Source of the DNA: Tillus elongatus
Lineage: Eukaryota > Arthropoda > Insecta > Coleoptera > Cleridae
DNA length: 64,000 nucleotides
NCBI GenBank assembly: GCA_964006375.1
Contig: OZ023267.1
Coordinates: 89,142,512-89,206,511 of the forward strand
Reading direction: 5' to 3'
The position numbers and the translations under genes were made by a program. Shown in pieces: positions 45,720 through 58,500 of this stretch. The number at the start of each line of letters is the position of its first letter. Position 1 is the stretch's first letter. The notes beneath the pieces are model-generated. The model did not search any database. It had not been told where the DNA came from and was given only the letters and a program-made list of their open reading frames with translations.

Positions 45720-47280
45720 GAAACTTGAACCCTGTAAGTTTATTTGCCTGCATATTATTTGAATAAATTTATTTGTGCATTAAATGTTGCCAAGTTTGTT
45801 ATATTTAATCTAAACTTGAAACTTAGCATTTTATTTACTTATATATCATGTATAGAAAGTATCTTTTGCACCTAAATGTTGCCAAATATGCCATATGTAA
45901 ACTAAGCTTGAAACCTAGCGTTTTAATTGTGAACATATAATGTACAGATATTATTTTTTTGTTACCGAAATCGGCGTATTTAGACTAAACTTGACCCCTA
46001 ATATTTTAGTTATTTTTATTTGTGCATTAAAAGTTGCCAAGTTCGATATATTTAAACTAAAACTTGAGAGCTGAGATTTTGTTGATTTGTATATTATCAA
46101 AGCGAAATTATTCGTGCATTTGAATGTTGCCCAATTTAGTAGATTTAAACTAAACTCGAAATCGGGAATTTTATTAGTTTGGGTATTATGTAGAAAAATT
46201 ATTTGTGTGTTCAGAGTTGCCAAATTTGATATATTTGAATGAAACTTAAAGCCTGAAATTATATTTGTTGGTATATTAGTTCATGAAACTAATTGTGCAC
46301 TCAAAAAAATATCACCAGACATGAAACCAGGAGTTTTATTTGCTATACGTTTTTAATAAGGCTAGTTGTGCATTTGAATGTTTCCAAATTTAATATGATT
46401 AAATTATAACTTGAAATCTGGAATTTTATCCGCTTGTTAGGTAAAGAAATTATCTCTACATCTAAAAACGTTGCCAAATTTAATATATTTAAACTAAGCT
46501 TGAAACCTAGTATTTTAGCTGGTTGCATATTATACGTAGAAATTATTTGTACGTTTAACTTGTATAAATTAAACTGAAACCTGAAATCTGGACGGTTATT
46601 TGTTTGCTAATCATGTAGAAAAATTATTTGTGGGTTCAGATGTTGCCAAATTTGATATATTCGGACTAAAACTTGAAGTCTGGAATTTTAGTTTGTTTGC
46701 ATATAGTGTGGAAGAAATCCTCGAGCATTGAAATGTTGCCAAATTTAATATATTTAAACTAAACTTGAAACCTAGTATTTTTGTTGGCTGTATATTATAT
46801 GTAGAAATTATTTGTGCATTTAAATTGTATAAATTAAACTGAAACTTGAAATCTGGACGGTTATTTGCTTGTACAGTATGTAGAAAAATTATTTGTGCGT
46901 TCAGATGTTGCCAAATTTAACATATTCAGACTAAAGTCTGGAATCTTGATTTGTTTGCATGTAGCATAGAGGAATTACTCGAGCATTGAGACGTTGTCAA
47001 ATTTAATATATTTAAACTAAACTTGAAATTTGGAAACTTATTTGTTTACATTATGTCGAGAAATTATTTGTGCCGGTAAATGTCACAAAATCTGATATAT
47101 TCAAACTGAAACTTGAAGCCTGCAATTTACTTTGTTTGTATGTCATTCAGATAAATTACTTCCGCATCTGAAGAGTTGCCAAATTTCCTGATAGGTAAAC
47201 TGAAACTTGAAATTAGAAACGTTACTAGCTCATGCCGTATTTAATGAAATTACTTTGCATTTGAAAACAAATATCTTGTT
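45720..47280. repeat. Degenerate minisatellite, ~80-95-bp units
   Basis: About 15 diverged units share GTTGCCAAATTTAATATATT, then TAAACTAAACTTGAAACCT, then ATTTTATTTG and a TATGTAGAAATTATTTGTGC block. Divergence suggests an old array. Confidence 0.85.
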
Positions 47281-47284
47281 CACA

Positions 47285-48160
47285 CCTAATGGAATTTAAA
47301 CTTGGGTCATGAAACCAGAATTCTGTAGCTCTCTATAATATAATTTAAATCTGAATCGTGAAACCAGAATCATGTAGCTCTGTATAATATAATTTAAATT
47401 TGAATCGTGAAACCTGAATTAAGTAGCTCTTTATAATATAATTTAAATCTGAACCATGAAACCAGAATTATGTAGCTCTTTATAATATAATTTAAATCTG
47501 AATTGTGAAACCAGAATTATGTAGCTCTTTATAATATAATTTGAATCTGAATCGTGAAACCAGAAGTATGTAGCTCTTTATAAAATATAATTTAAATATG
47601 AATCGTGAAACCAGAATTCTGTAGCACTTTATAATACAGTTTAAATCTAAATTGTGAAACCTGAATTAAGTGGCTCTTTATAATATAATTTAAATCTGAA
47701 TCGTGAAACCAGAATTCTGTAGCTCTTTATGATATGATTTGGATCTGAATTATGAAATCAGAAGTATGTATCTTATTATAATGTGAATTAAGTCTGAATC
47801 TGGAAACCAGAAGTATGCAGCTCTTTAGAATATAATTTTGAATCTGAAACTTGAAAACGAGAGGTCCGTAGCTCTATATAAGATAATTTGAATCTGAAAT
47901 TTGAAATCAACAGTACCTAGTCTTACATAATACAATTTTGAACCTGAATCGGGAAACCAGCAATATCTAGCTCTACATGAGGTAATTTTAAACCTGAAAC
48001 TTATAACTGAAGGTATGTAATTCCATCTCTGTGTGATATTGAAACTGAAACTTGAAGTCAAAAATATGTGGCACACTTTTAATGCACTTTGAAACTAAAA
48101 CCTGAAGTTAGGAATCTCATTATTTTATATGTTACCTGATGAAATTGTTTTGTACCTGAA
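47285..48160. repeat. 49-bp tandem repeats
   Basis: Units TAATATAATTTAAATCTGAA + TCGTGAAACCAGAATTATGT + AGCTCTTTA repeat at 49-bp steps (47324, 47374, 47423, 47472, 47521 for the word GTAGCTC) and become diverged after ~47830. Shared words (AAACTTGAA, ATGTAG) hint that they derive from the preceding array. Confidence 0.85.
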
Positions 48161-49583
48161 ACATACATCTTGGCTTACCCTTTTGTATTAAACTAAAACT
48201 TGAAATTGAGAATATGTGGTGTGCACTGGACGGTTCGGAGAATAAAGCAAAGGGATATAGAATAGATGAAGTACTTTCCCCTATGTTTTGACAAAGTTGT
48301 GTAATTATTCTCCTTGTGTCTAGAATGACATTCAGGTGAAGCCTTGTTTCACGAAGTGCCACTATCCGAACATTTAAGACCTCCAGTGAGGCATAGTCTA
48401 TGAAGGACTTCGCGATTTATCACAATTTTGCATGACTGAAACGAGAGGGCAACCTGAAGGTCAGTAATTAGTTGAAAGGCTTGCGATACACGTCAAAATA
48501 TTGGGCGAGGTAGTATTAGGTTCGTTACCGTCTCCGCTTAGTCAGTCAACAGTGATCTGGCCTGAATTACAACAATACCTTCCCCTTGCGCCTCCTAGAG
48601 CCTACAGGTCCAAAACAAAATACTTGTCAAGCGGTATTTGGGTGAACTTTCTACTTCTTGACCTGCCAAACCTCCGAAAATCTAAGACCTCCAGTGAGGC
48701 TATAGCCCAAGAAAGGGCTCGCGAAATATCTTAACTGTGGCACCATGGAAGTGGAAAAGGCAACCCAAATGCGCAATGCGTCATTTCCTAGTGACCAATG
48801 GCCACATGAGAGACGTAGAGGGAGGAGTCGGTTAGCCTCAAGTATATGTCCGGGTGTGGTGTCCTGTTCTGCGGTGTTGCTCAATCAGTCCCACGGTAAT
48901 AAAGCAAAGACAAACCAAAACTGAAATGTGAACGATGAAACCAATAAAATCTAAATAATGAATATTGAAATGAAAATACCAATCTTTAATTCTACACCAC
49001 TGTGGGAACTGAGAGTGACATCGGAGACCTTGATCCACACCAGGTCATCACCCCTCCAAGCGATCCAAATTTTGTATGCTAGTGCATTCCCCATATGTGT
49101 AATATTAGGCCCAGCCGTGTGATTTCTCGTAGCAATAGGGCGCCTAGATGTCTGTGCTTTCATGTCCGTTTCACTGTATTGGTCAAATGGGAAACTTTGT
49201 TAAATAAATTAAGTGTTTGCGAATTATAGCGTTTCTCTCACAATGTTCCAACCCATAGTCTGAACAAACACAACCTGGTCCTAACCCTAGATTTTCACGC
49301 CTTAATCCATCCTGGTAGCCCAGAAAATTATTCATTCTTAGTAAGCAAATGTAGAGGCCTTTAAAGTAAGGTAAGTGAATATATTTCAGGTCACCTGTAG
49401 TAATTTAATGAAGTCAGGGATTCAATTACATATTAGTCAACAATGCAAGACAGACTAAGATGCATTTCCTTGAAATAAAATTTGTTTCAATTAGGTATTA
49501 CATAATATCATGCTATGTTGCCATTTTAGTTGTTTTGTTAGTTTTGTTTTGTGTGTAAAAATTCGTTCAGCTTTGGGGATATT

Positions 49584-49672
<89 letters not shown>

Positions 49673-50080
49673 CATAAAAAAAAATTAACGGACCTTGGTT
49701 TTATATGTATTTTCTCGAATATTACATTTTTACGCATTATCTTAAATTATCAGTAACATCGTAACTTGACTAACTGATTGTTTTCTCAATTATATGCATT
49801 TAAACTAAATCATTACTTACTTAATAATAGTAAGATATCCTTTGTTCAAAAGGATTTATTTATGCACACATTTCTGTTTATATGTTCATAACATATTAAA
49901 ACATTAACCAAGTTGTTTGTGAAACGTGTTGAACATGTAGTCCTTATTTATTTCTCTGCATTTAGCTGCACGTAAAATGAATTAACAAAAAATTTGTTAT
50001 GTCCTAAAAAACTACTTCCTTAAATTCTAATTATGTGTGATGTGTTGTGGTTATTCAACATATTTATAAGAGTAATTTGC
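48161..50080. other. Non-genic stretch
   Basis: No gene was seen. GACCTCCAGTGAGGC is duplicated (48380 and 48688), followed each time by ATAG and CTCGCG or CTTCGCG. An (AT)n array is at about 49589-49671. Confidence 0.55.
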
Positions 50081-50084
50081 TCAG

Positions 50085-50850
50085 AGACAGAAGGCATAAA
50101 GAGGAATGCTTCTGAGGTAAAAGTGTTAGTGTATGCTGACGACGCAGTACTACTTAGTAATTTTGAAAGACAAATGCAGTGGGTGTTAGAGAGACTGGGT
50201 TAGATAAGAGGGTGGAACGAGTCACTGCAGTCTGGATAAATGGCAATCCAGTAGAGAAAATAAAGGAATTTAGATATTTAGGAACACTGTTTTCAAACAA
50301 CGGTACAATAGATGATGAGATACAAAGTAGGGTAAATGCAGCCAGAAAGGTGCTGGGAGCTATGACCACTGTAGCTAGGAGTGAATGTATATCTAAAGAG
50401 GCCAAAAAGGATGTATATGACAGCGTACTGGTACCGAATGTTGTATATGGGTCTGAAAGTTGGGTATGTCCCATGCTGTTGGAATGGACCACCTAAGACA
50501 AGTGACGGGTAAATCAAGGAAATGCAGAGTTAGAAATGAATGGGTTCTGGGGGAATCTAATGTAGAAAAGTGTATTGAAAGTATGAGAGCAGTCTGCTTA
50601 GATGGTTTGGACACATAAAACGAATGGATAATGATATAATGACAAGGAGAATTTATAGATAGAATGTAATTGGTAAGAAGGTCTTAGAAGACACAGGAAG
50701 ACTTGTTCGGATGTTGTGGGTGAGATATTCAAGAGGTTAGAAGTTTACATAATAGGATAGTGTGTATGGGGAGGTGTATTAATGTAGAAGATGTGAAAAT
50801 AGTTTGTCAGGACAGAAATGCATGGAGAAACATTGTTACAAAATAGCGTA
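50085..50850 (+). pseudogene. LINE reverse-transcriptase C-terminal relic
   Basis: VLVYADDAVLL near 50130 is the catalytic RT motif. After an internal deletion, INGNPVEKIKEFRYLGTLFS (~50235) and DSVLVPNVVYGSESW (~50420) follow, then WFGHIKRMDNDI (~50605) and a DRNAWRNIV-like end (~50820). This is the usual order downstream of the RT core in many non-LTR elements. Frames change several times; it is dead and 5'-truncated. Confidence 0.8.
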
Positions 50851-52790
50851 GCCTTTGCGGTGTACCCACCCCTTCATGGCAATGGTGTGACTGATAGTGG
50901 TAATAGTAGTCTATTATGTGATATTTCAGCCATACGAAACGTCTTTGTTATATAAATTTGGATAACATGTAGTAAGTAAAAGTAAGTTTAAAACTGTAAG
51001 TAATTTAAGAGAGAAAATGTATTAAATCCTGAAAACCAATTAATTGATTTACTATTTTAGCTTAACTCTCAACACAAAATCACATTCAACACATGCAAAC
51101 GTGTATGAAATCTTGTTATAGTATCATGGCTGCAAATATATAGTATACTTACATTGAAATGGTCTTCGCAACAATGTAAAGCTTTCGCTCGTCGCTCGTT
51201 TGAAGGTACACTAAGAAAGTATTTTTTCTTAGAGTTTTGGGAATTATTGGGACAGGTTCAATAAAACAATACTTAATAATCATCTTTTACTGTTGCAGAT
51301 CAAAATACTGTAGTCTATGTATGAACAAAAATTATTAATTTTATTGAAACTTCTCAATACTAAATACTAACGCAGAATAAACAATACAAAATTACTAAAA
51401 GCTACCTAATTTAAACTATAAACTAACAAGAAACTACTGAAAGTTAGCTAAAGTAACTGAAAACAAAGGACAAAATGAATTTATTAAATAAATACCAGCT
51501 TCTAAAATACGTAAATGATTATTAAATCTAGCACACTAATGAAACAATAAAAATTATAACTATATGACAATAAAAAGATATAACAAAGGGAAAACTAAGT
51601 CGCACAAAGGCAACGAAAAAACAAAGGAAACAAGGAATTTATTAAATAAAGTATACTTCTAAATATAAGTTTATCTAAATAATTATTAAATATAGCAAAA
51701 TATAATGAGTAATGCAAATTCTAACTATGTAACAATAAAAATACACAACAAAGGGAAGACTAACTTATACAAAGGCGAGGATGATTTAAAACTGGAGCGC
51801 AACGGCGAAGAGCAAAAGTGAAGGGACTAATAAATGATAGAGCACAGAGCACAAAACAGCTTCATAAAACCACCATGATTCCTTTGACTCACTATTCTTC
51901 AAATCCAAGGTAAAAATTGTGAACATGACAACATGGCAAGGATGATCCTCTGGCGCTTAAACACGACCGCTAAGTATCCTTTAAATATTCTGTGACACAA
52001 GTAGCGACGCAAACCGCTTAACGCCGGCGCCATCTTCAGTCGGAAACGCGAACTATCTATATTTTGTGACGTCTTAACCCTAGTTAGGAATTCAAATTTA
52101 CGCACTCGATCATTGAAATTTTTGATAATTTTTTTCTGCGATATTAGAACACTCTAGAGAAAAATAACTGGTGTCTCAGACTCGTATTTACACGAACTTT
52201 CGAAATATGCAATAAAAAACATGTGTTACGACCCCCTACTTGTTTTCCAAGTGTTGTATTACAGTTGTGTTCCATGCAACCATAATGCAAATTTTTAACA
52301 CTTGCGTTTAAGTAGAGCATGCGAGTATGCTCTTTGCAGCAATATTCTATCGTAGAATATATTAATAAAACAGTCGTCTATAAATGCTCATATGAATACC
52401 TAAGAATAGTTTTATAAACGTTTGCAAGTTGATAAATATATTTGTAAGATCGTTTTTATAAAGCCATTACTAGGCAATTTTGTTCTGTACGCTAATATAT
52501 TCTGTAACAATTGTTGTATAGGCGTTCACAGAACCAACAAAAAATGAAATCCCTAAAATGTTTTATAATTTTGCTCTAACAAACTTTCTTGATTAAATTT
52601 AATTAAGCATTTTGCTGCGAGAATCCGAATACTCACATAGCAGTCTTAATAGAACAAAACAGCATTTGAAGAGCAATAATAGAACAATAACAAAACAAAT
52701 CTGCACTATTATTTAAAAATTATAAAACATTTTTGTTAGTTGGGAGGTACTGTCTAGTTTTTATATTTCTACATTTAAATGCTAGGTACG
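50851..52790. other. Non-genic stretch
   Basis: No gene was seen. Two similar AT-rich blocks (AACAATAAAAATTATAACTA near 51545 and its relative near 51715, each followed by AACAAAGGGAA.ACTAA) suggest a diverged ~175-bp duplication between 51470 and 51790. Confidence 0.45.
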
Positions 52791-52794
52791 TATG

Positions 52795-53130
52795 AACGTT
52801 TCTGTCAAAAGTATGGTCTTTCAAGGTCAGATGGTTAACAGTATGTACCAGTGGAGTGATCCCACGCTTTCAATTGGAAATTGTTAGGGTTGTGCAGATA
52901 ACTGTGATTAGGTTGCTATGAAAGGGTCCATAAGCCTAGCTCAAATTCGTAAAGATTTGGTGAAAACATAATCAAACGTTGGCATCCGGTATTTAAACAT
53001 GGTAGGACTCGTGAAGAGGAACATGCTGGAGGCCCTCTCATTACAGTCACTGTTCAAGAAAAGGTGATACTGCATATTAGAGGCCAACTAATTTAGGATA
53101 AATCGATTGCTGATAGATGACGTTTAGTAC
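52795..53130 (+). pseudogene. Possible Tc1/mariner-like transposase relic
   Basis: SISLAQIRKDL (~52930) followed by a stop, and then GRTREEEHAGGPLITVTVQE (~53003), resemble the helix-turn-helix start and the basic GRPR linker of Tc1-type transposases. Stops and frame changes interrupt it, and no inverted repeats were found. Weak assignment. Confidence 0.35.
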
Positions 53131-53461
53131 ATTTGTGCACTCTGGTACTATTTTTATGCTGTGAGAATCTGTTGTTGCCAACAGTCTCTTGTGTGTGTGG
53201 TTTCACAACATTTTTCTTCTTATTTATGCATACTAGAGTGGTTTTAAGCATGTTGGGTTTCAAAATTGCAGCTTTGAAAAGGTTGCGCTCGACCTACCTT
53301 TCCTAGTTAACTTGAGGGGGGCGAAAGTCACTCCCGCTAGGGAGCGATTGCTACGAATTCTGTTACGGTTAAAAAAAGTGAACCCTTCGCAGGTAAAATC
53401 GACGTGTTTTAGGGTTTTTCGAAATTCTCAGCAGTAGTTGGGAATACCCTGCAATGGACAC

Positions 53462-53596
<135 letters not shown>

Positions 53597-53599
53597 TAA

Positions 53600-54490
53600 A
53601 AGTATGAACAAAGAATGGCCCGTGAATAAGATACCTCTATACAGTTCGTTATTTACTATGATACCTATCTTTTTAGATCAGTGTCTCTTTCAAACAAAGA
53701 GTGCTCACACCTCGTCAGAAGAATGATTAGAGATAGTTTCGGTAAACATAAATAGCGGAAGTATATTTAAAAACCTCCCTCGAGGGCGCCGGTTGTTGTG
53801 GTGAATTGGGTTCTCCAAAGTGTACCTAAACGTATGGTAACAAGAAACTTAAAAATTTTGAAGGAATCAACCCTTAATTTATAAGCCTTACTGAAATTAC
53901 CTCATTTTTTAGTTATTTTAGGGTAAGGTTATGCATTACGTTTATCATTGTTTTATTACGATAGCAAATTAAATATGTCAGATTGTTAAGTAAATTAACT
54001 GTCAACATAAATAGTATCTATCATTAATGTACGCAAATGTAAGTTAAAGTTATGTTCATTGATAAATTACACAATAAAATAGGCAACGAAATTCTCAATG
54101 AAATAATTCAATGAAATGAATGTTCTATTATATACAACTTACTACGGTAAGATCTACACATCTGATTTACATACAGACATCCACAAGGATATCTCTTATA
54201 ATACTCACTGCCAGTTTATGTGTTTATCTACTCGATGAAATAGTATTCAATATCTTTAGAGAATTCAAAATGCCATGCCGCAATTTTAATTTCGACAACA
54301 TTAAAACTTGTAATATGAAGAGTTTATAGGGGTATTGCTTTACTATGACTGAACGTAGGGTATGATCTTACATAAGAAAACTTATGTTAAACCAATTTTC
54401 AGACTTAGGACAAATATTTTCAATTTACAAGCCATTGCAAAGATTTTATTTATGTTTTTATTGCATATTATGTTTATATCTCATTTTACA
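53600..54490. other. Non-genic stretch
   Basis: No gene or element was recognised. Confidence 0.5.
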
Positions 54491-54794
54491 GCCTTGGTGG
54501 TCCAGGGGTATGAACGTGAGCCTATGGACCGAAGGATTCCGGGTTCAATTCTCAGTAGATATGTCAAATTATTTTTCAGTGCACACTGTTAATAAACATC
54601 AACCGTTGCTGTGGCATTGTCTATGAGCAAGTTGAATATCTGCACGTTTGGGCCTTCGAAGGGGGCGTTAAGCCGTCGGTCCGGTGTACCATGCAATATT
54701 GAGCACGTTAGATATCCCTACCCCTGTAACAGAAATAAAGGGTTTCGGCAAAATTTCTAAAATAATGACGTGAAACTGCTTCGTGGCGTCCATG
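54491..54794 (+). mobile_element. tRNA-derived SINE, copy 2
   Basis: Begins GCCTTGGTGGTCCAGG, with a B-box-like GGGTTCAATTCTC ~40 nt on. The body follows the same block order as 1901-2234 (TTTTTCAGTGCACACT, GAGCAAGT, CTGCACGTTTGGG, GTCCGGTGTACCATGCAATA, AGAAATAAAGGGTTTCGGC, GTGAAACTGCTTCGTGGCGT). Confidence 0.75.
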
Positions 54795-55149
54795 TTTCTC
54801 ATTTTATACTGGATATTAGATATTAGTTATAAATCCTCTAGAGCATTTTAAAAACCTTTAACTAATTTGTTTGTCACCAAGAAGTACGTAACATTAAATT
54901 TCACGTCAAAATCACTGTCAGCTGTCACTTGATTCTTGGGGATATATCACTAGTTAGGTTGTAAGCGATTGATTGACGCTGATGGAGTAGTAGGTACATT
55001 ATAGCATCCTTTTTTTCTTTACTTAACTATTCTTCCTCCAATGTATAACAATGTACTGTATATTACTGAATGTCCATTGAGAAAACTCACTAATAGAGAG
55101 GTAACCATGGTAAGACTTTCGAAAAAAATTTCAAATTTAAATTTTTAAT

Positions 55150-55465
55150 AAATTTTGTTAAAAAAAATCCACTAATAAGGAGATCCCGCCTTTTGAATTT
55201 TGAAAAAACTTTTTCAAATGAGCGCTAATTAGGCCCCCTAGAACACAAATCCGGGGTCAGTTTAAGTTTTTCTATGTTTATATATACCATACACACACGC
55301 ACGCACGCGCGCGCGCGTGTGTGTGTGTGCATGGATGTATCACACCGATAACTCAAAAAATAATGGGCCGATTTTGATTAAATTTGGTGAATATCTTCCT
55401 TTTGCAAGTGGCTTCGATAAGTTCGTTAGCCAGGAAAATCTGCCTAGTACAAATATATTAAACAT

Positions 55466-55498
<33 letters not shown>

Positions 55499-55649
55499 GT
55501 CCGTGCTAGTTCTAAGCTGACTTTTAATGTATCTAATTTCGACCAGGTAGGTTAATTATAATGCGTGTTTGTAAGAAAAGAAATTCGAGACGCAGCAAAT
55601 GCGTTGTGGTAGCGAATTTTTATAAAATCTGCTCAGTCGAAATGAATTA

Positions 55650-55682
<33 letters not shown>

Positions 55683-56600
55683 CGGTCCGTGCCAGTTCTG
55701 AGCTGACCTTTAATGTATCGAATTTCGACCACGTAACTATAATGCATGTTTGTAAGAAAATAAACTCGGGACGCAGCAAGTGCGTTATGGTAGCAAATTT
55801 TTATTAAAATCTGCTCAGTCCAAATAGATTAAACAATGCTTTGTTTTAATTAGATAGTCGGATTTCCCAGTCAGTGCAAGTTCTGAGCTGACCTTTAATG
55901 TATCGAATTTTGACCACGTAATTATAATGCATGTTTGCAAGAAAATAAATTCGGGACGCAGCAAGTGCCTTATGGTAGCGAATTTTTATTAAATGCTTCA
56001 AATTTGAACAGCTCAATTTGCTATTAAACTAAAAGGTTCGTTGGCCAGGAAACTATTTTTTTTCGGGAACCTTTTAAGTTTATTTTCGAAACATTTTTGT
56101 ATATCTTCAAACATAAAGTTATTTTGATGATATATGGTACATTGTTTCTACTATATAGGTTATACTGGTAACCAAATTTGATGCCTGATTTTTTTTTAAA
56201 CACATATTTGCTATTTAAAACATTTTAATGAAAATTCACTACCATAACACACTTTCTGCGTCCAGGCTTTTTATGATATAAACCGGCGTACCAAATTTGG
56301 TTGTCCTAGCTTTGTTATTTCCGGAGATATAAACATTTTCGGAAAGAAAATACAGCATTTTCCGGGAAAAACTAGTCCGATTCTCCTGGCTAACGAACTT
56401 GTCCAAGCGACTTGCGAAAGGAAGGTACTCACCAAACTTTATCAAAATCGGCCTATTATTTTTTGAGTTATAGGTGTGACGCGTAAATATAAATACACAC
56501 ACCACGGATGTGGGTACTAACAGGCCTAGTTTGCGCTCATTTGAAGAAATTTTTTCAAAGTTCTATAGCTGCGATCTCCTCATTAGTGAATTTTTTTAAG
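55150..56600. mobile_element. Foldback-type element with tandem-repeat core
   Basis: The left arm (~55160-55445) and right arm (~56385-56600) are inverted relatives: ACTAATAAGGAGATC with GATCTCCTCATTAGT, TTTTTCAAATGAGCGC with GCGCTCATTTGAAGAAA, AATAATGGGCCGATTTTGAT with ATCAAAATCGGCCTATTATT, and AAGTTCGTTAGCCAGGA with TCCTGGCTAACGAACTT. Between them is a 186-bp tandem array. The family recurs at 18820-19022 and 57120-57260. It encodes no protein. Class unknown, probably a non-autonomous DNA element. Confidence 0.7.
55467..55990. repeat. 186-bp tandem repeat, ~2.8 copies
   Basis: GCTTTGTTTTAATTAGA starts units at 55467, 55653 and 55839, exactly 186 bp apart. Each ends with CGGGACGCAGCAAGTGCGTT-like sequence and TAGCGAATTTTTATTAAA. 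The latter core also appears inverted at 56237-56262 and 56675-56710, and singly near 1410. Confidence 0.9.
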
Positions 56601-57119
56601 AACACTGGAACCATATCTGGATTTAATAATTATAAAAGATTAATGAAAGAAATTTGTATGATTCAAAACAGTTTTATGAAAATTCGCTCCCACGAGGCAC
56701 TTGCTGCCTCCAGACTGTTTTCAGGAACCTTCTGATCAAAATACGTCAACGTAACAACGAATTTTCATTTATAGTTGCGATAAATGCATATAAATAAATT
56801 CAATTTTCTTACGTTGCCGTAAAAGGTGCATTCGGTTGCAGGGAAGAAAATAAGGAATTTTATAGCCAGAGAAAACATTTTCACATCTATATACAAATAT
56901 TAACTGTTAACAATTAACATATATTCTGTAACTATAAAAAAATCAAGTATTTTATTTTGTATACACGGTGTGCCAATTAAAACTTCCCACCTGAAAAAAT
57001 CGGAATGAAATCGGAAACCCGAGATGGGTGACTTTGTTTTCCAGGAGAGCACATAATGGCATACGTTTTGGTGACTTGGAACCTACCCTTTAGGCAGCGA
57101 CGTAAATTACCCTTAAACT

Positions 57120-57317
57120 TTAACTTAAAATTCGCCAATAGAGAGGTTAGAGAGGTATCGATGGTGAGACTTTGCAAAAATGTTTTCAATTAAGCGCGAA
57201 TTTGGGTCCATAGAACCCGAAACCAAGGTCCGTTTGAATATTTATATGTACACACACACGCGCGCGCGCGCACACGCACGCACGCATGCACGCACACGCA
57301 CGCACACACGCACGCAC
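57120..57317. repeat. Fragment of the foldback family plus CA/CG microsatellite
   Basis: AATAGAGAGGTTAGAGAGGT, ATGGTGAGACTTTGC and AAGCGCGAATTTGGGTCCAT match 55095-55270. From 57247 a mixed (CA)n/(CG)n/(GCAC)n tract runs to the LINE start at ~57318. Confidence 0.65.
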
Positions 57318-57489
57318 GTATCAGATATATCATGGCGCTTCGCAAAAAACCGCCTGGCAGACGCCATATTCTTAAACAGAGCAGGAATTAGAAACACCGA
57401 CTAATGTCCATTCTGTACGAATGTCCAAGGAACTTCATGGCATTTGTTGATGATATGCCCAGAAAGTTTAGAATTATGGCAGTTTGTAG

Positions 57490-57490
<1 letters not shown>
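57318..57490 (+). pseudogene. LINE ORF2 3' fragment fused to ORF1
   Basis: RFAKNRLADAIFLNRAG, then CPFCTN, then TSWHLLMICPESLELWQ match the zinc-finger end of ORF2 in the same window (RFAKNRLADMVFL .. CRRCQK .. AWHIFTECHEVKDLW at 61830-61980). It is joined in frame to ORF1 sequence at about 57490, with no 3' tail between them. Confidence 0.75.

Positions 57491-58474
<984 letters not shown>

Positions 58475-58500
<26 letters not shown>

Noticed and set aside
48501..49163. Several 60-80-codon frames on both strands
   Set aside because: Overlapping, without recognisable features, in a region with short duplications.
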